Notes: a model not told the origin generated them from the letters alone. Positions 37,745 through 46,633 are shown, numbered from the stretch's first letter. The stretch: DNA of 64,000 nt from Pycnococcus provasolii (GCA_049487715.1 CP150554.1:124001-188000), one strand, 5' to 3'. Numbers and translations: made by a program.

Positions 37745-38040
37745 CCACGCGTGTTCGGGATCGTGAGCTGGGGTGATAGGTGCAACAAATTGAATCGCAA
37801 GCCATACGGCGTCGGCGTGTACACGTCCGTGGCATCGGTGCGCGACTGGATCGCATCGAAGATGTCGGGAGGCAAGCTTGCCGATCCTGACGAGCGCGTG
37901 CTTCCGTACGTGGTGCGTTCGATCGATCCGACAGCATCGGACAATGAAATGTGTGCTTATCTCGACGCTTCTGTGTGTTCCGTGCAGTCGATTGCTGATC
38001 AGTGTCCGAAGCTCTGCGGAAAATCATGCGAGTTGGTGCG
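37745..38040 (+). pseudogene. Orphan C-terminus of a trypsin-like serine protease with ShK-like tail
   Basis: The plus frame contains GIVSWGDRCN, then PYGVGVYTSVASVRDWI, which is the C-terminal signature of chymotrypsin-fold proteases (GIVSWG...PGVYT.V..y..WI). It is followed by a cysteine-rich segment with the spacing C-x7-C-x8-C-x3-C-x3-C, resembling a ShK domain. The catalytic triad and the GDSGG motif are absent, there is no upstream Met (only a GTG at 37751), and about 130 bases upstream stands the lipase promoter. The frame then runs into the hairpin element at 38097. It is best read as a gene fragment left by rearrangement. The alternative, a last exon with distant 5' exons, is unlikely because the next genes upstream are intact and on the other strand. 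Confidence 0.6.
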
Positions 38041-38096
38041 AAATCTGAAGGGAAGCGCGCGGCGTCCACCCTTTTTGACAACAATTTTAATTCTTG

Positions 38097-38431
38097 TATG
38101 ACATTTCCACCGAAACCTAGCACAGCAAAAAAGTTTGCCCGTTTTTGGTCGGCGCGAATGGTCGGCGAAAAAAAGTTTGCAGAAAGTTTTTGAAAAGTTT
38201 GGTCGTAAAAATGGTCGAGAAAAAAATAGTTTTTGAGGATCCACTCTAGCACGAAAAAAAGTTTGCAGAAAGTTGGTCCTAGAGTGGATCCTCAAAAACT
38301 TTTTTTTTCTCGACCATTTTTACGACCAAACTTTTCAAAAACTTTCTGCAAACTTTTTTTCGCCGACCATTCGCGCCGACCAAAAACGGGCAAACTTTTT
38401 TGCTGTGCTAGGTTTACACGGAAATGTCATA
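38097..38431. mobile_element. 335-bp foldback (hairpin) element
   Basis: Two 153-base arms (38097-38249 and 38279-38431) are reverse complements with about five mismatches, separated by a 29-base loop. The outer ends read TATGACATTTCC...GGAAATGTCATA. The arms contain AAAGTTTGCAGAAAGTTTTT, and a shorter copy of that motif sits in the loop. I see no coding capacity and no clear target-site duplication. The structure fits a foldback/MITE-type element. If transcribed it would fold into a long dsRNA hairpin. Confidence 0.85.
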
Positions 38432-38813
38432 ACTCAAGCACGATTCTAGCCAACAGGGCCGGTTAGGAGGCACAAGAACAAACCTGAGAAGGAGGTACAT
38501 AAGTTACGATTGAGCAGCCTAACTTCAACTTACCAGTTGACCCATCTCGCCGCGCGGCCGCGGAGTCGCGGACGGAGCCCACCGTGAACCAAGCGGCGGA
38601 GCGAGGCATGCATGGAACCCCTCCCTCTCCAACAAAACCCGAATCCTCCTCCCCCCAGAATTCTTTTCAGAATCGCAAATATCTTATCCGCCTATCATTT
38701 TTCCTATCTTTCGTATCTATCGGAAAAGGCGCAGATACGTCACTGTCACTGCCACTGTCACTGCGCGAAAACGTGCGTCGTGTGTGTGTGTGTGTATTCG
38801 TATCTACCATACC
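38432..38813. other. Upstream region of the ARMT1-like gene
   Basis: About 380 bases with no gene. It contains short repeats (cactgtcactgcc at about 38741-38764, and a GT run at about 38779-38792) just before the start codon. Confidence 0.45.
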
Positions 38814-40337
38814 ATGTCCGTATCCTTAGGTAGTCTTGGTACAAAGACCTCTTGCAGTCTCAGACATCACCATCATCCGTATCCAACTCATTCCCACTCT
38901 GGTGTCTTAAAGAACACTCGTCTTATGGCCATGATGGCTTCATCTTCGTCGTCATCCACAGCTGCTGCAGCTCTCCAGGTGACCTCTCTCGAATTACCTC
39001 CGCCACTGACATCCACAACGCCGGGAACGTGGGCGTACGACACCATGAGCCGACGTGTCCTGGAGAATATCGTACAAGGAACTGTCGTCGCGGATAACGA
39101 ACACCTGCTCGACAACGCGGCGAGAGGAAGAATCAGCCTGCTCGAGGCAGAACTCGCGAACGCCGCGGAAACGAAACTCGAGCACATCTTGCACCACGCG
39201 AACGGAGAAAACGAAACGTCCTCGAACGACGAGAAGGCGTGGAGACAACTCATGCAACCATACGTCGAACGAGGAGACACGTGGCTCAGCGCGCCGTGGC
39301 TCGTCACGGAGTTCTACCTCTACAGGCGCATACTACACGCCACAGGGTACTTCGACGCCAAGGCGCCGCTCCACCTGCACGACCCGTTCGCGCTGCAGAA
39401 GAAAAAGGGACTGGCGGCGTGCGCATCCGCCATGTCGTCACTTGCACCACGCGTGAACGCGTTTGCCGCCGCCGACTTTGGAGACGACCTCGACGCGAAG
39501 AGCGACCAGCTGCGTTTGTTCGTCATGCTGAGCCTGTGGGGAAATCGTATGGACCTCAGCATCTGGCCGAGCGAAGGAGATGGAGCGGCAAGCAGTGCGC
39601 GCGCTGCCAAGGCTGTCGAGGCGGCTTTGGCGGAGAGCGCAAGCAACCTGCTGCACGACGACGCGGACAATGCAATGAAGGTGATCGTGAATGCGCGAAG
39701 GGTTGACATTGTGGTGGACAACGCTGGATTTGAACTTGTGACGGACCTGGTGCTCGCCGATGCGCTCGCCTGCGCTTGTGGCGAAGGTGCGTGCGTGACC
39801 TTGAGAGTGAAAGGGCATCCGACGTACGTGTCGGATGTCATTCTGGAAGACGTCTTCGAGACGATTGACACGCTCGCGGCGTCGAAGGAGGAGGCGGTGG
39901 CTGCCATGGCAACTCGGTGGAAAACACACATGCGCAGCGGCAGGTGGGTTGTGGCGCCGCACGACTACTGGGCACAGGGATTTCCATTTTGGACGATGCC
40001 GGAGGACGTCGTTGCGGCGGTCTCAGGCGCCGATGCGGTCATACTCAAAGGTGATGCGAACTACAGGCGCTTGTTAGGTGATTTGCAATGGCCATTATCT
40101 ACTCCATTCGCGGAGGTGGCAGGGTACATGCCGGCTCCCACGTTGGCGCTTCGCACGCTGAAGGCGGAGCTCGGTTGCGGGATGGCTGAGGATCGCGTCG
40201 CGTACGCGAAGGCTGAGTCAGACGACTGGATGGTCAGCGGCCGGTTTGGCGTGGTTCAGTTTTGGGAGGGCGTCAGCGCCGGAGAGTCGTGCGCATCTGT
40301 GCGTGCCGCACGAACGAAGGAGTACTTTGCGATGTAA
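38814..40337 (+). CDS. ARMT1/DUF89-family damage-control phosphatase
   Basis: The frame is open from 38784. I choose the ATG at 38814; a later start at 38928 (MAMMAS) is also possible. Diagnostic segments run in order: WLVTEFYLYRRI, YFDAKAPLHLHDPF, NRMDLSIWP, VDIVVDNAGFELVTDLVLAD with the metal-binding Asp/Asn, TLRVKGHPTYVSDV, and VILKGDANYRRLLGD. These are the hallmarks of subfamily III DUF89 proteins (human ARMT1, yeast YMR027W), Mn/Co-dependent phosphatases acting on harmful sugar phosphates such as fructose-1-phosphate. The N-terminus is Ser/His/Ala-rich and may be a targeting sequence. The TAA stop lies within TGTAA (gcgATGTAA). Confidence 0.9.
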   Translation: MSVSLGSLGTKTSCSLRHHHHPYPTHSHSGVLKNTRLMAMMASSSSSSTAAAALQVTSLELPPPLTSTTPGTWAYDTMSRRVLENIVQGTVVADNEHLLDNAARGRISLLEAELANAAETKLEHILHHANGENETSSNDEKAWRQLMQPYVERGDTWLSAPWLVTEFYLYRRILHATGYFDAKAPLHLHDPFALQKKKGLAACASAMSSLAPRVNAFAAADFGDDLDAKSDQLRLFVMLSLWGNRMDLSIWPSEGDGAASSARAAKAVEAALAESASNLLHDDADNAMKVIVNARRVDIVVDNAGFELVTDLVLADALACACGEGACVTLRVKGHPTYVSDVILEDVFETIDTLAASKEEAVAAMATRWKTHMRSGRWVVAPHDYWAQGFPFWTMPEDVVAAVSGADAVILKGDANYRRLLGDLQWPLSTPFAEVAGYMPAPTLALRTLKAELGCGMAEDRVAYAKAESDDWMVSGRFGVVQFWEGVSAGESCASVRAARTKEYFAM

Positions 40338-40817
40338 GGTGAACATCCTTACAAGAACTATCGTACCACCTAAGTACTAGGATAGGATAAAGGTTTAGGT
40401 GGATAGGATGGTAGATTTTTCTGTGACGCTTTCTTTCCCTCAAGCACACTCCCTCAAGGCTCAAGCGAACGAAGCGAAAAAGGGGGAGGTATTCCTACAC
40501 GGAGGTGGACAGGTGGTACACGGTCATGTTTACCAGGAGACAGGAGTCGGTGACCGCCTGACCGGGACAGGATGGTGACCAGCGGGACAGGATGGTGACC
40601 GGGACAGGACCCGCCTGATCGCCGAACGACCAAGGACCTCGACCAAGAAGGTTGTGGGACACTGGGACAGGTCACAGGTGTGGTCATGCAAGTCCATCGA
40701 ATAAAATCAAGGCAACAACAAGTGCTCCCCCTACCAAAGGTGCACCACGTCGTTGACCCCTGGGGTCATGTTCATTTTCTCCCCCCAAAAGTGGCTCTGA
40801 CTATTTGTTGCTCCGTC
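40338..40817. other. Intergenic spacer with a short minisatellite
   Basis: About 480 bases without a gene. At about 40563-40610 there are nearly three tandem copies of GGGACAGGATGGTGACC. The last 140 bases before 40818 are an open but unconserved extension of the next frame, probably 5' UTR. Confidence 0.5.
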
Positions 40818-42050
40818 ATGATGGACGCCTTGCAGCTCGCAGCAAGGGCCGCCGCCTCATCCTCTTCGTTAGGCTCGAAGATAAGTGGTCTAGTATTGCG
40901 TCCGGAGAAAATGCACGCCATCTGGAACGCCATTGGCGAATACGTTTCCGCAAACCTCGCCAAACGACGCGGTACGACCATACCTGGACTCGGGAGAGTC
41001 GTGCCACGTCCGAACGACACCGGCGCCACATTCGTGCTGCTGCCCGTCTTCTCGCAGACGACCGGCGCACGCGAAGCGCAACCTCCTCCACCTGAAGCAG
41101 GGGCGGCTGAAAACGTCTGTCTGACTACCCTGTCGCAAAAATACGGGCAAGGCAAGTTCTCGCGTACCGACGCACAGCGAGGAATCAAGGTCCTCACGGA
41201 CGCGCTCGCGAACGCCGTGCGCGAAGGGCGCAGCGTGAATCTGACTCTAGGTGCCGCGGGACGTCTGGAAAGTGGGCCAGACAGGAGAATAAGCCTCGTT
41301 TCCTCGGCCCCGAGCTCGTACGCAAGGCGCGCGACGTCGTCGCGCGGACGAACGCCGACGCATTCTGCGCCTTCCGCTCCGCCGGAGCTAGCTCCGCAGC
41401 TAGCTGTCACAGGCGAGGCGGCCAGTCGCGCCCCGTCCGTCAAAGGGGAAGTCTACGGCCTTGTGAGCGGCATGCCGGTTTCCCAGCAGGCGCTCGACAG
41501 GCGCAAGGTGAGCGAGCTTGCGGTGTCCAAGGCGGCGTCCACGTACCTCGCAGACCAGGAGAGGCGTGACCAAGCTGAGGAGGAGCGACAGCTCAAGCAT
41601 ATCGAGGAAAGGCGCCGCGCGGTCGAGGCACAGGCTAGGCAGGCCGAGGCGCATGCTCGCGAGCTGCGAAGGGCGAGACACATGGACATGAAGCGGCATA
41701 TGGAGGGAACGCGCGCGCCACGGCGCGCACCTCCGGAGACTTGGGACGACGTCGCAAACGTCGTGCCGGCGATAACGGCTGGGGAGGCGGAGGAGTTCTG
41801 GGCGAAGGAGGCGCGCGAGCGCAGCAAGGCGACTGCAATTGAGCAGCGGCAGCAAGCGACGATGCGTTCCGCCGCGGCAGCTTCCACATATGAGCAGAAG
41901 TTGAGAGCGGAGCGCGAGCAGCTGGACGACTTAAGCCGCGAGATGCACGAGGTGGCTGTATCGGAGGCTTTGTTTCGAAGGGAGGAGCAGAAGCGAATGA
42001 GAGACACGTGGGAGGCACAACTTCACGAGAAGCGCGTTGGCGTGTTGTAA
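40818..42050 (+). CDS. CCDC81-like HU-domain coiled-coil protein, probable basal-body/ciliary protein
   Basis: I start at the ATG at 40818 (MMDAL), which directly precedes the conserved region; the frame upstream to 40680 looks non-coding. Residues about 25-80 contain a CCDC81 HU-type unit (MHAIWNAIGEYVSANLAKRRGTTIPGLGRV when joined, with IPGLG as the key motif). A second unit lies at about 115-165, with GIKVLTDALANAVREGRSVNLTL and GRLES. The rest is Arg/Glu/Ala-rich coiled coil, with the last 60 residues near-continuous helix. CCDC81 proteins are centrosome/basal-body and cilium associated in animals and flagellates, which goes with the giant Sfi1-like protein in this window. The stop is inside TTGTAA. 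Confidence 0.75.
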   Translation: MMDALQLAARAAASSSSLGSKISGLVLRPEKMHAIWNAIGEYVSANLAKRRGTTIPGLGRVVPRPNDTGATFVLLPVFSQTTGAREAQPPPPEAGAAENVCLTTLSQKYGQGKFSRTDAQRGIKVLTDALANAVREGRSVNLTLGAAGRLESGPDRRISLVSSAPSSYARRATSSRGRTPTHSAPSAPPELAPQLAVTGEAASRAPSVKGEVYGLVSGMPVSQQALDRRKVSELAVSKAASTYLADQERRDQAEEERQLKHIEERRRAVEAQARQAEAHARELRRARHMDMKRHMEGTRAPRRAPPETWDDVANVVPAITAGEAEEFWAKEARERSKATAIEQRQQATMRSAAAASTYEQKLRAEREQLDDLSREMHEVAVSEALFRREEQKRMRDTWEAQLHEKRVGVL

Positions 42051-42087
42051 AGTGTACTTCCATTACTGAAAGATGGATGTCAGCTTC

Positions 42088-42489
42088 TCACTGTTTTGTC
42101 TTGGTAAGCTCCGGCAGAGGGTTGCCTAGCGTGGATCGGAACGAGACGATGTCACCAAACTGCATGGTAGGGCTAGGCGCGAGCCCGAAAGCGCGCGTTT
42201 GCCTTCCCGTCTCTGGGAGTACTGTGCCGCCTGCGAACGGCGTGCTCATGGAGAGTTCCTCCGCGCGTCCTCCGTACATGGCGACTCGGCTGTACGAGAC
42301 GCGCACGCCGCTCTGCAGTTCGCGCTGTCGTTCCCCCGCCCAGAACCCTTCCTTGCGCAGCGTGTAGTCAAAGCTCCCCGTTTCCTTGGGTATTCCGAAC
42401 CTCTGCGACCACTCTCCCTTGGGCTTCGCGTTATGTGATGCGACGGGCTCGAGCGTCTGCGGAACGGTGAACGGCGACGATGCCACCAT
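42088..42489 (-). CDS. Small unknown protein, convergent with the CCDC81-like gene
   Basis: Starting at the ATG at 42489 gives 133 aa; an upstream in-frame ATG at 42549 adds a hydrophobic stretch that looks like 5' UTR. The sequence is evenly composed, with KGEWSQRFGIPKETGSFDY, YTLRKEGFWAGERQREL and SYSRVAMYGGRAEEL. Short, aromatic and Gly/Pro-punctuated proteins like this occur among axonemal microtubule-associated proteins, but I cannot name a family. The stop is only 37 bases from the CCDC81-like stop on the other strand. The coding look (no low-complexity runs, codon use like its neighbours) argues for a real gene. Confidence 0.55.
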   Translation of the reverse strand: MVASSPFTVPQTLEPVASHNAKPKGEWSQRFGIPKETGSFDYTLRKEGFWAGERQRELQSGVRVSYSRVAMYGGRAEELSMSTPFAGGTVLPETGRQTRAFGLAPSPTMQFGDIVSFRSTLGNPLPELTKTKQ

Positions 42490-43039
42490 GGTGTGTGAAA
42501 AGTAAGGAAGACAAGACAAGGGAAGAATGATGCGACAATACAATAACAATGGGACCTAGGGAGACACAAGCCACCAACTTGCGAGGAACAGAACAGGCCA
42601 CAGGGTCATGAAAAGCCCGAGAACAGGGCCAGGGGGGGTGGGGTCCCCGTTGGTTTTCACAGTTGGGCTGTGGTGCAGTGGTGATGTGCAAGGTGAGGCT
42701 CTAAAGCACACGGGTCACCCTAGGTGGTCCCGGGTAGAAGGCTGGTGCACCACCCTGCTACATGCTGTGTTTGGTGCACCTCCATGGCCACACCCACCGG
42801 TCAAAGGGTAACATAGTCTATCGTAACCAAGGCAAGACTAACCTTACCTTAACTTCCGTTTGGGTCCCGACAGTTAGGGTTAGGGTTAGATGGTTGGGTT
42901 AGGGTTTCTGGTTAGGGTTAGGGTTCCGGTTAGGGTTAGGGTTACTACGATAGTTTTTTTCCCCCCAGTCCCCAGTCCTTCTTCTTCTTTCTTCCCTTGC
43001 CTAGAATCATTCTGTATTCTTTTTTCCCATTTGGCATCT
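42490..43039. other. Divergent promoter region between the small unknown gene and TRAPPC2
   Basis: About 550 bases. It contains a TTAGGG-rich block at 42873-42944 and a pyrimidine-rich stretch at about 42955-43030, just before the TRAPPC2 ATG. Open frames through it (42608-42811 and the 5' extension from 42890) have no conserved content. Confidence 0.5.
42873..42944 (+). promoter_or_regulatory. Telomere-like repeat block (telo-boxes) upstream of TRAPPC2
   Basis: Four short runs of GTTAGG/TTAGGG units, interrupted by a few bases, end about 95 bases before the ATG at 43040. The TTAGGG strand is the coding strand. Confidence 0.55.
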
Positions 43040-43732
43040 ATGGCGTCCTATGGGCCATCATCAACCTCTCCGCACCAGCATCCTTCCTCCTCATCACCTG
43101 GTGGTGGTGGTGGTCAGAGACAACGTGTCGTATCGTTTGTCGTCGTCTCATGCGGCGTGCCCGTGTACGAAGCAGACCTCGCACAATGGAACGTCGTGAG
43201 GAGAAGTGCAGCGACAGCGACAGCGACGACGCCTCCCCCTCTGGCCGACGCATCGGCGTCGGCGTCGGCGTCGGCAATTGCAACTGCCGCGACACAACAA
43301 CAACAACACGCTGTCGCACACGTGCCAGCAGTCGACGCGAGCCACCTGCACCAGTTCGTCATGCACGCCGCGTGCGACGCCGCGGACGACGCACTCTGGC
43401 ACGAGGCGGCAGCCGCGCCGCCGCTCGCGTTTGGAGCTACCGCGTACGGAGGGGCGGCGAGCAGCTCGGGTGCTGTGCCGCTTGCACTCAGGCTCGTGGA
43501 CAGATTCAACGACCTGTCCGTCACGGCACACGTCACCGCCGGACGGTACAAAATGCTCCTGCTGCACGACGCGCGAATATCTGAGGAGGCGGCGACTTCT
43601 TTCATGCGCGACGTTCACGAACCTCTCGTCAAGGTGATGCTCAACCCTTTACGCGAGGCTGCGGAGTATATAGCGTGTCCAAAGTTCGACGAACGCGTCA
43701 GAAGCTTAGCAAAGCGTCATCTCTCGTCGTAA
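43040..43732 (+). CDS. TRAPPC2: TRAPPC2 (sedlin), TRAPP vesicle-tethering subunit
   Basis: I start at the ATG at 43040; the open frame before it is Val/Pro/Phe-rich and reads the telomere-like repeats, so it is not coding. The 230-aa product has the sedlin fold: VVSFVVVSCGVPVYEADL, then HLHQFVMHAACDAADDALW, a segment with LVDRFNDLSVTAHVTAG, LLLHDARI, and a last helix KFDERVRSLAKRHLSS. TRAPPC2 is a longin-fold subunit of the TRAPP complexes, which activate Rab1/Ypt1 for ER-to-Golgi traffic. It is about 90 residues longer than the usual 140 aa. The extra length is a Ser/Gly/Gln N-terminus and an Ala/Thr/Gln-rich insertion (about residues 52-95) between the first strands and the HLHQF helix. Confidence 0.92.
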   Translation: MASYGPSSTSPHQHPSSSSPGGGGGQRQRVVSFVVVSCGVPVYEADLAQWNVVRRSAATATATTPPPLADASASASASAIATAATQQQQHAVAHVPAVDASHLHQFVMHAACDAADDALWHEAAAAPPLAFGATAYGGAASSSGAVPLALRLVDRFNDLSVTAHVTAGRYKMLLLHDARISEEAATSFMRDVHEPLVKVMLNPLREAAEYIACPKFDERVRSLAKRHLSS

Positions 43733-43818
43733 CATCAGAACTTGTGTTTGTCATTCCGTTTCTATTACACCACCCGCGAAGATAAATTAGTAGTCTATAT
43801 AACACTCCTCTCTTCTAT

Positions 43819-45843
43819 TCACGCCTTGAGCAGAACCGACCCACACGCTTGCGTGTTGAAGATTGGTGTCACCGTCTCAGGAGCCGCGTACGCGTACAAC
43901 GCCTCGTCCTCCTCGGAGCCTTCAGGCCCAACATACGTACCGGTGCCCTTCTCACCCTCCGACGCGAGATCCGACGCGTCCACCGCCTCAACGCGCTCAA
44001 ACACGCGATTTCCGCGAACAAATGTCGCCAGCACGCGCCCAAGAGGCATGACCGGCGACGGTGGCGCACCTCCGTCGTCGCCGTATCCTGCAGCCGCCCA
44101 TGGCGCAAGGTCCAGGTACGGGGATAAAGACGCATGGCGGCTCATGCCCAACTCTGCGGCATTCGCGGAGAGCGCCTCCTCGCCCACCGCAAGCGGCTGC
44201 CACACGACGAAGTCGGCATCCTTGCCAGCCTCCAGACTTCCCTTGCTGTTCTCAAGTCCCGCAAGACGTGCCGGCCGGAGGCTCAGGTGCTCCGCGAGCC
44301 ACGTCATCGTTAGCTCGCGAACCTCCTCATGAATGTACTTGCCAATCGGTGGTCGGTTCTCCTTAGGCATCGACTCCCACTCAGCACGACGCCGCGAAGC
44401 AACGCGGTACTGAACACGCCTGTGGAGTGCGGCGTGCGTCGCCGTGAGAAGGTACTGCGCGCCGTTGATGCCTCCCCATGCATTGCCGAAGTGCGCTCCG
44501 TCGAATGTTTTCAGGTCAGCCCCACATGGAGAGTGATCGCTGCCCACGAGATCAAGCTGCGACGTACCCATCATCGGTGTGTCGGGCGCGGCGGACGCGG
44601 GCGGTGCGTCGCCAATCATCATTCGCCACAAGGCTTCGCGATTCGTGCCATCGCGGATTGGCGGCGCACATTTGAGCCTCGTGTCGCCATTCGCAATCTC
44701 CTCGTTCGCGAAGGTGAGATAGTGTGGACACGTCTCCATCGTCAGTCGCGAACCGAAGCCCATGTCATCACGTGCCGCGACCACCTTCTTTGCCGCCTCG
44801 ACGCTTGAGACGTGCGCAATGTGCACGCGCGCGCGTCGCTTGTGATCCGTGGCATTCCAAGCCGAAAGCAGAGCCTCGATGGCATTTGTCTCGAACGACG
44901 CTGGGCGCGATGCCTCCCACGTTGCGTGCACGCTTGAGCTGCCCTTCGCCCAAGCGCGCTCGGAAATAGCAGGGTCAACGTGCTCTGCGTGCACAATCAG
45001 CGGTCGGCCCGCGGCACCTAGCACGTCGAAGGTGGCGACGCTGAGGTCCTCGGGAGACACGGCGTCAAACTCCTTCGTGCCTGGATCGCTCAGGAACGCC
45101 TTCAGGCCCACGACGCCAGCACCTAGCAGGCTTTTCAGCGCCTTTGCGTCGCGCACGTTCGACTGCACGACACCGCCCCAGAAAGCCACATCGACCGTGG
45201 CTCCGTTCGCCTCGATGGCCGCACGCTTGTCGCGCACCGCTTCGGCGGTCACCGTGGACGGGATTCCGTTCAGCGGCATGTCCACGACGGTCGTGACCCC
45301 GCCCGCCGCGGCCGCTTTCGTCGCGTGCTTGCTACCCTCCCACTCGTCGCGTCCGGGCGTGTTCATGTGCATGTGCGCGTCTATGACACCCGGCGAGATT
45401 ATGGCGTCGTTGTAGTCGATGAGCGGGATCTCTGCGTACTTCGCATGTCTTCCTCGCTTGTACTTTCCCCAGTCCGCCACCTCGACGATGACGCCGTCGT
45501 CGACAAGAATGGAGCCCGGCTGCACGCCTTGCGGCGTGACGACGTTCGTGCTTTGCACGGCGTACCTCCTGTGTCTCTGCAGTCCGCACGCGGTGAGCAC
45601 ACCGTCGCCGTCGAATCCCATGAGGCGTGGAAGTTTGGTTGCCAGTGATTTTTCCAGTGAGGCGAGGAGGCGGTTTATCACGGCTGCATTTCTGCGCGTG
45701 AACTTCCTCCGCGCGACAAAACCGCTAGAGAGGGGCGCCAGGAGGTAACTAAAGAGAGGTACGCCAATCACCAGCAAGCATAGGAACACAGTACGCCTTA
45801 CACGCGCCATCATGGCCATGACCAGTGGGGAGAGGCGACGCAC
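43819..45843 (-). CDS. ALN: Allantoinase
   Basis: A 674-aa amidohydrolase (EC 3.5.2.5) that opens the ring of allantoin to allantoate in purine catabolism. It shows metal ligands H157 and H159 (VIDAHMHMNTPGRDEWEG), the carboxylated lysine K248 (GLKAF), H285 (VHAEH), H344 (HIAHVSS) and D436 (GSDHSP). Plant-type signatures include TKAAAAGGVTTVVDMPLNGIPSTV and TMETCPHYL. A hydrophobic segment at residues 18-37 could be a signal anchor; plant allantoinase is in the ER. It is longer than the plant enzyme (about 500 aa) because of the N-terminal 85 residues and insertions near residues 410-425 and 590-650. Starts at Met9, Met11 or Met12 are possible. TGTAA lies about 50 bases past the stop on the coding strand. 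The gene is convergent with TRAPPC2. Confidence 0.95.
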   Translation of the reverse strand: MRRLSPLVMAMMARVRRTVFLCLLVIGVPLFSYLLAPLSSGFVARRKFTRRNAAVINRLLASLEKSLATKLPRLMGFDGDGVLTACGLQRHRRYAVQSTNVVTPQGVQPGSILVDDGVIVEVADWGKYKRGRHAKYAEIPLIDYNDAIISPGVIDAHMHMNTPGRDEWEGSKHATKAAAAGGVTTVVDMPLNGIPSTVTAEAVRDKRAAIEANGATVDVAFWGGVVQSNVRDAKALKSLLGAGVVGLKAFLSDPGTKEFDAVSPEDLSVATFDVLGAAGRPLIVHAEHVDPAISERAWAKGSSSVHATWEASRPASFETNAIEALLSAWNATDHKRRARVHIAHVSSVEAAKKVVAARDDMGFGSRLTMETCPHYLTFANEEIANGDTRLKCAPPIRDGTNREALWRMMIGDAPPASAAPDTPMMGTSQLDLVGSDHSPCGADLKTFDGAHFGNAWGGINGAQYLLTATHAALHRRVQYRVASRRRAEWESMPKENRPPIGKYIHEEVRELTMTWLAEHLSLRPARLAGLENSKGSLEAGKDADFVVWQPLAVGEEALSANAAELGMSRHASLSPYLDLAPWAAAGYGDDGGAPPSPVMPLGRVLATFVRGNRVFERVEAVDASDLASEGEKGTGTYVGPEGSEEDEALYAYAAPETVTPIFNTQACGSVLLKA

Positions 45844-46035
45844 GAGATTCGGAGGTTGACACCAATAATGAGACCAACGGCAAAGGGAGGGAGAGTTGGG
45901 AGGGAGAACCCTAACCCTAATTCTAACCCTAATCCTAACCCTAACCTGCCCGGCCTGGAATGAGGCCCGGCCTGGAATGGAAGGGAATGGAATGGATTAA
46001 TGGAATGGCTTTGGCTGGCTTGAAGTTTGAATTTA
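45844..46035. other. Upstream region of the allantoinase gene
   Basis: Contains the CCCTAA-rich block at 45908-45946 and a GGAATG-rich stretch at about 45956-46010 (ggcccggcctggaatg occurs twice). No gene. Confidence 0.5.
45908..45946 (-). promoter_or_regulatory. Telo-box array upstream of allantoinase
   Basis: Five to six CCCTAA-like units on plus (some TCTAA or TCCTAA), equal to TTAGGG on the allantoinase coding strand, starting about 65 bases upstream of the ATG at 45843. Confidence 0.55.
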
Positions 46036-46564
46036 TTTCTTGCCAGAGTGTTTCTTGCAGGAGGCTTGCAGGAGGCTTTGCACGTGAGCTCATTGAAGAG
46101 TTTGGATCCATCGGTGTTGTGCTTTCATCGCGTTGATTTTTTTAAGGTGGTCAAGCGCCCGGCCGGTGTTGCTTTCATCGCGTTGATTCAGGAAGTCAAG
46201 CGCCCGGCCGGTGTTGCTTTCATCGCGTTGATTCAGGTGTCAAGCGCCCGGCCGGTGTTGCTTTCATCGCGTTGATTCAGGTGGTCAAGCGCCCGGCCGG
46301 TGTTGCTTTCATCGCGTTGATTCAGGTGGTCAAGCGCCCGGCCGGTGTTGCTTTCATCGCGTTGATTAAGGTGGGCAAGAGCCCGGCCGGTGTTGCTTTC
46401 ATCGCGTTGATTCAGGTGGTCAAGAGCCCGGCCGGTGTTGCTTTCATCGCGTTGATTCAGGTGGGCAAGATCCCGGCCGGTGTTGCTTTCATCGCGTTCA
46501 TTAAGGTGGTCAAGCAACACGCCCGAACGCGGAGGGTCCCTGCAAGAAACACTCTGGCAAGAAA
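46036..46564. mobile_element. 529-bp TIR element carrying a 45-bp minisatellite
   Basis: Perfect 26-base terminal inverted repeats: 46036-46061 begins TTTCTTGCCAGAGTG, and 46539-46564 ends CACTCTGGCAAGAAA. Most of the interior is the 45-bp array at about 46147-46510. There is no transposase frame and I see no clear target-site duplication. It looks like a non-autonomous DNA-transposon derivative. Confidence 0.75.
46147..46510. repeat. 45-bp minisatellite, eight copies
   Basis: The core CCGGCCGGTGTTGCTTTC recurs eight times at about 46159, 46204, 46246, 46291, 46336, 46381, 46426 and 46471. Spacing is 45 bp, with one 42-bp step. A degenerate copy without CCGGCC is at about 46112. Because 45 is a multiple of 3, open frames run through it on both strands; these have no other support as genes. 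Confidence 0.92.
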
Positions 46565-46624
46565 CACGACCAAAGAAACACGGCCGGTGTGGTGTGCAAG
46601 GGGCCTGCGGCCTGCGGGGGGTCG

Positions 46625-46633
46625 TTAGGGTTT
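46625..46633 (+). promoter_or_regulatory. Telo-box upstream of the ANKRD13-like gene
   Basis: TTAGGGTTT on the coding strand, about 76 bases before the ATG at 46709. Confidence 0.45.

Noticed and set aside
42873-45946. Chromosome end or telomere fusion suggested by TTAGGG blocks
   Set aside because: The blocks are short, interrupted and sit at promoter distance from several intact genes, so promoter elements are more likely than telomeric DNA.
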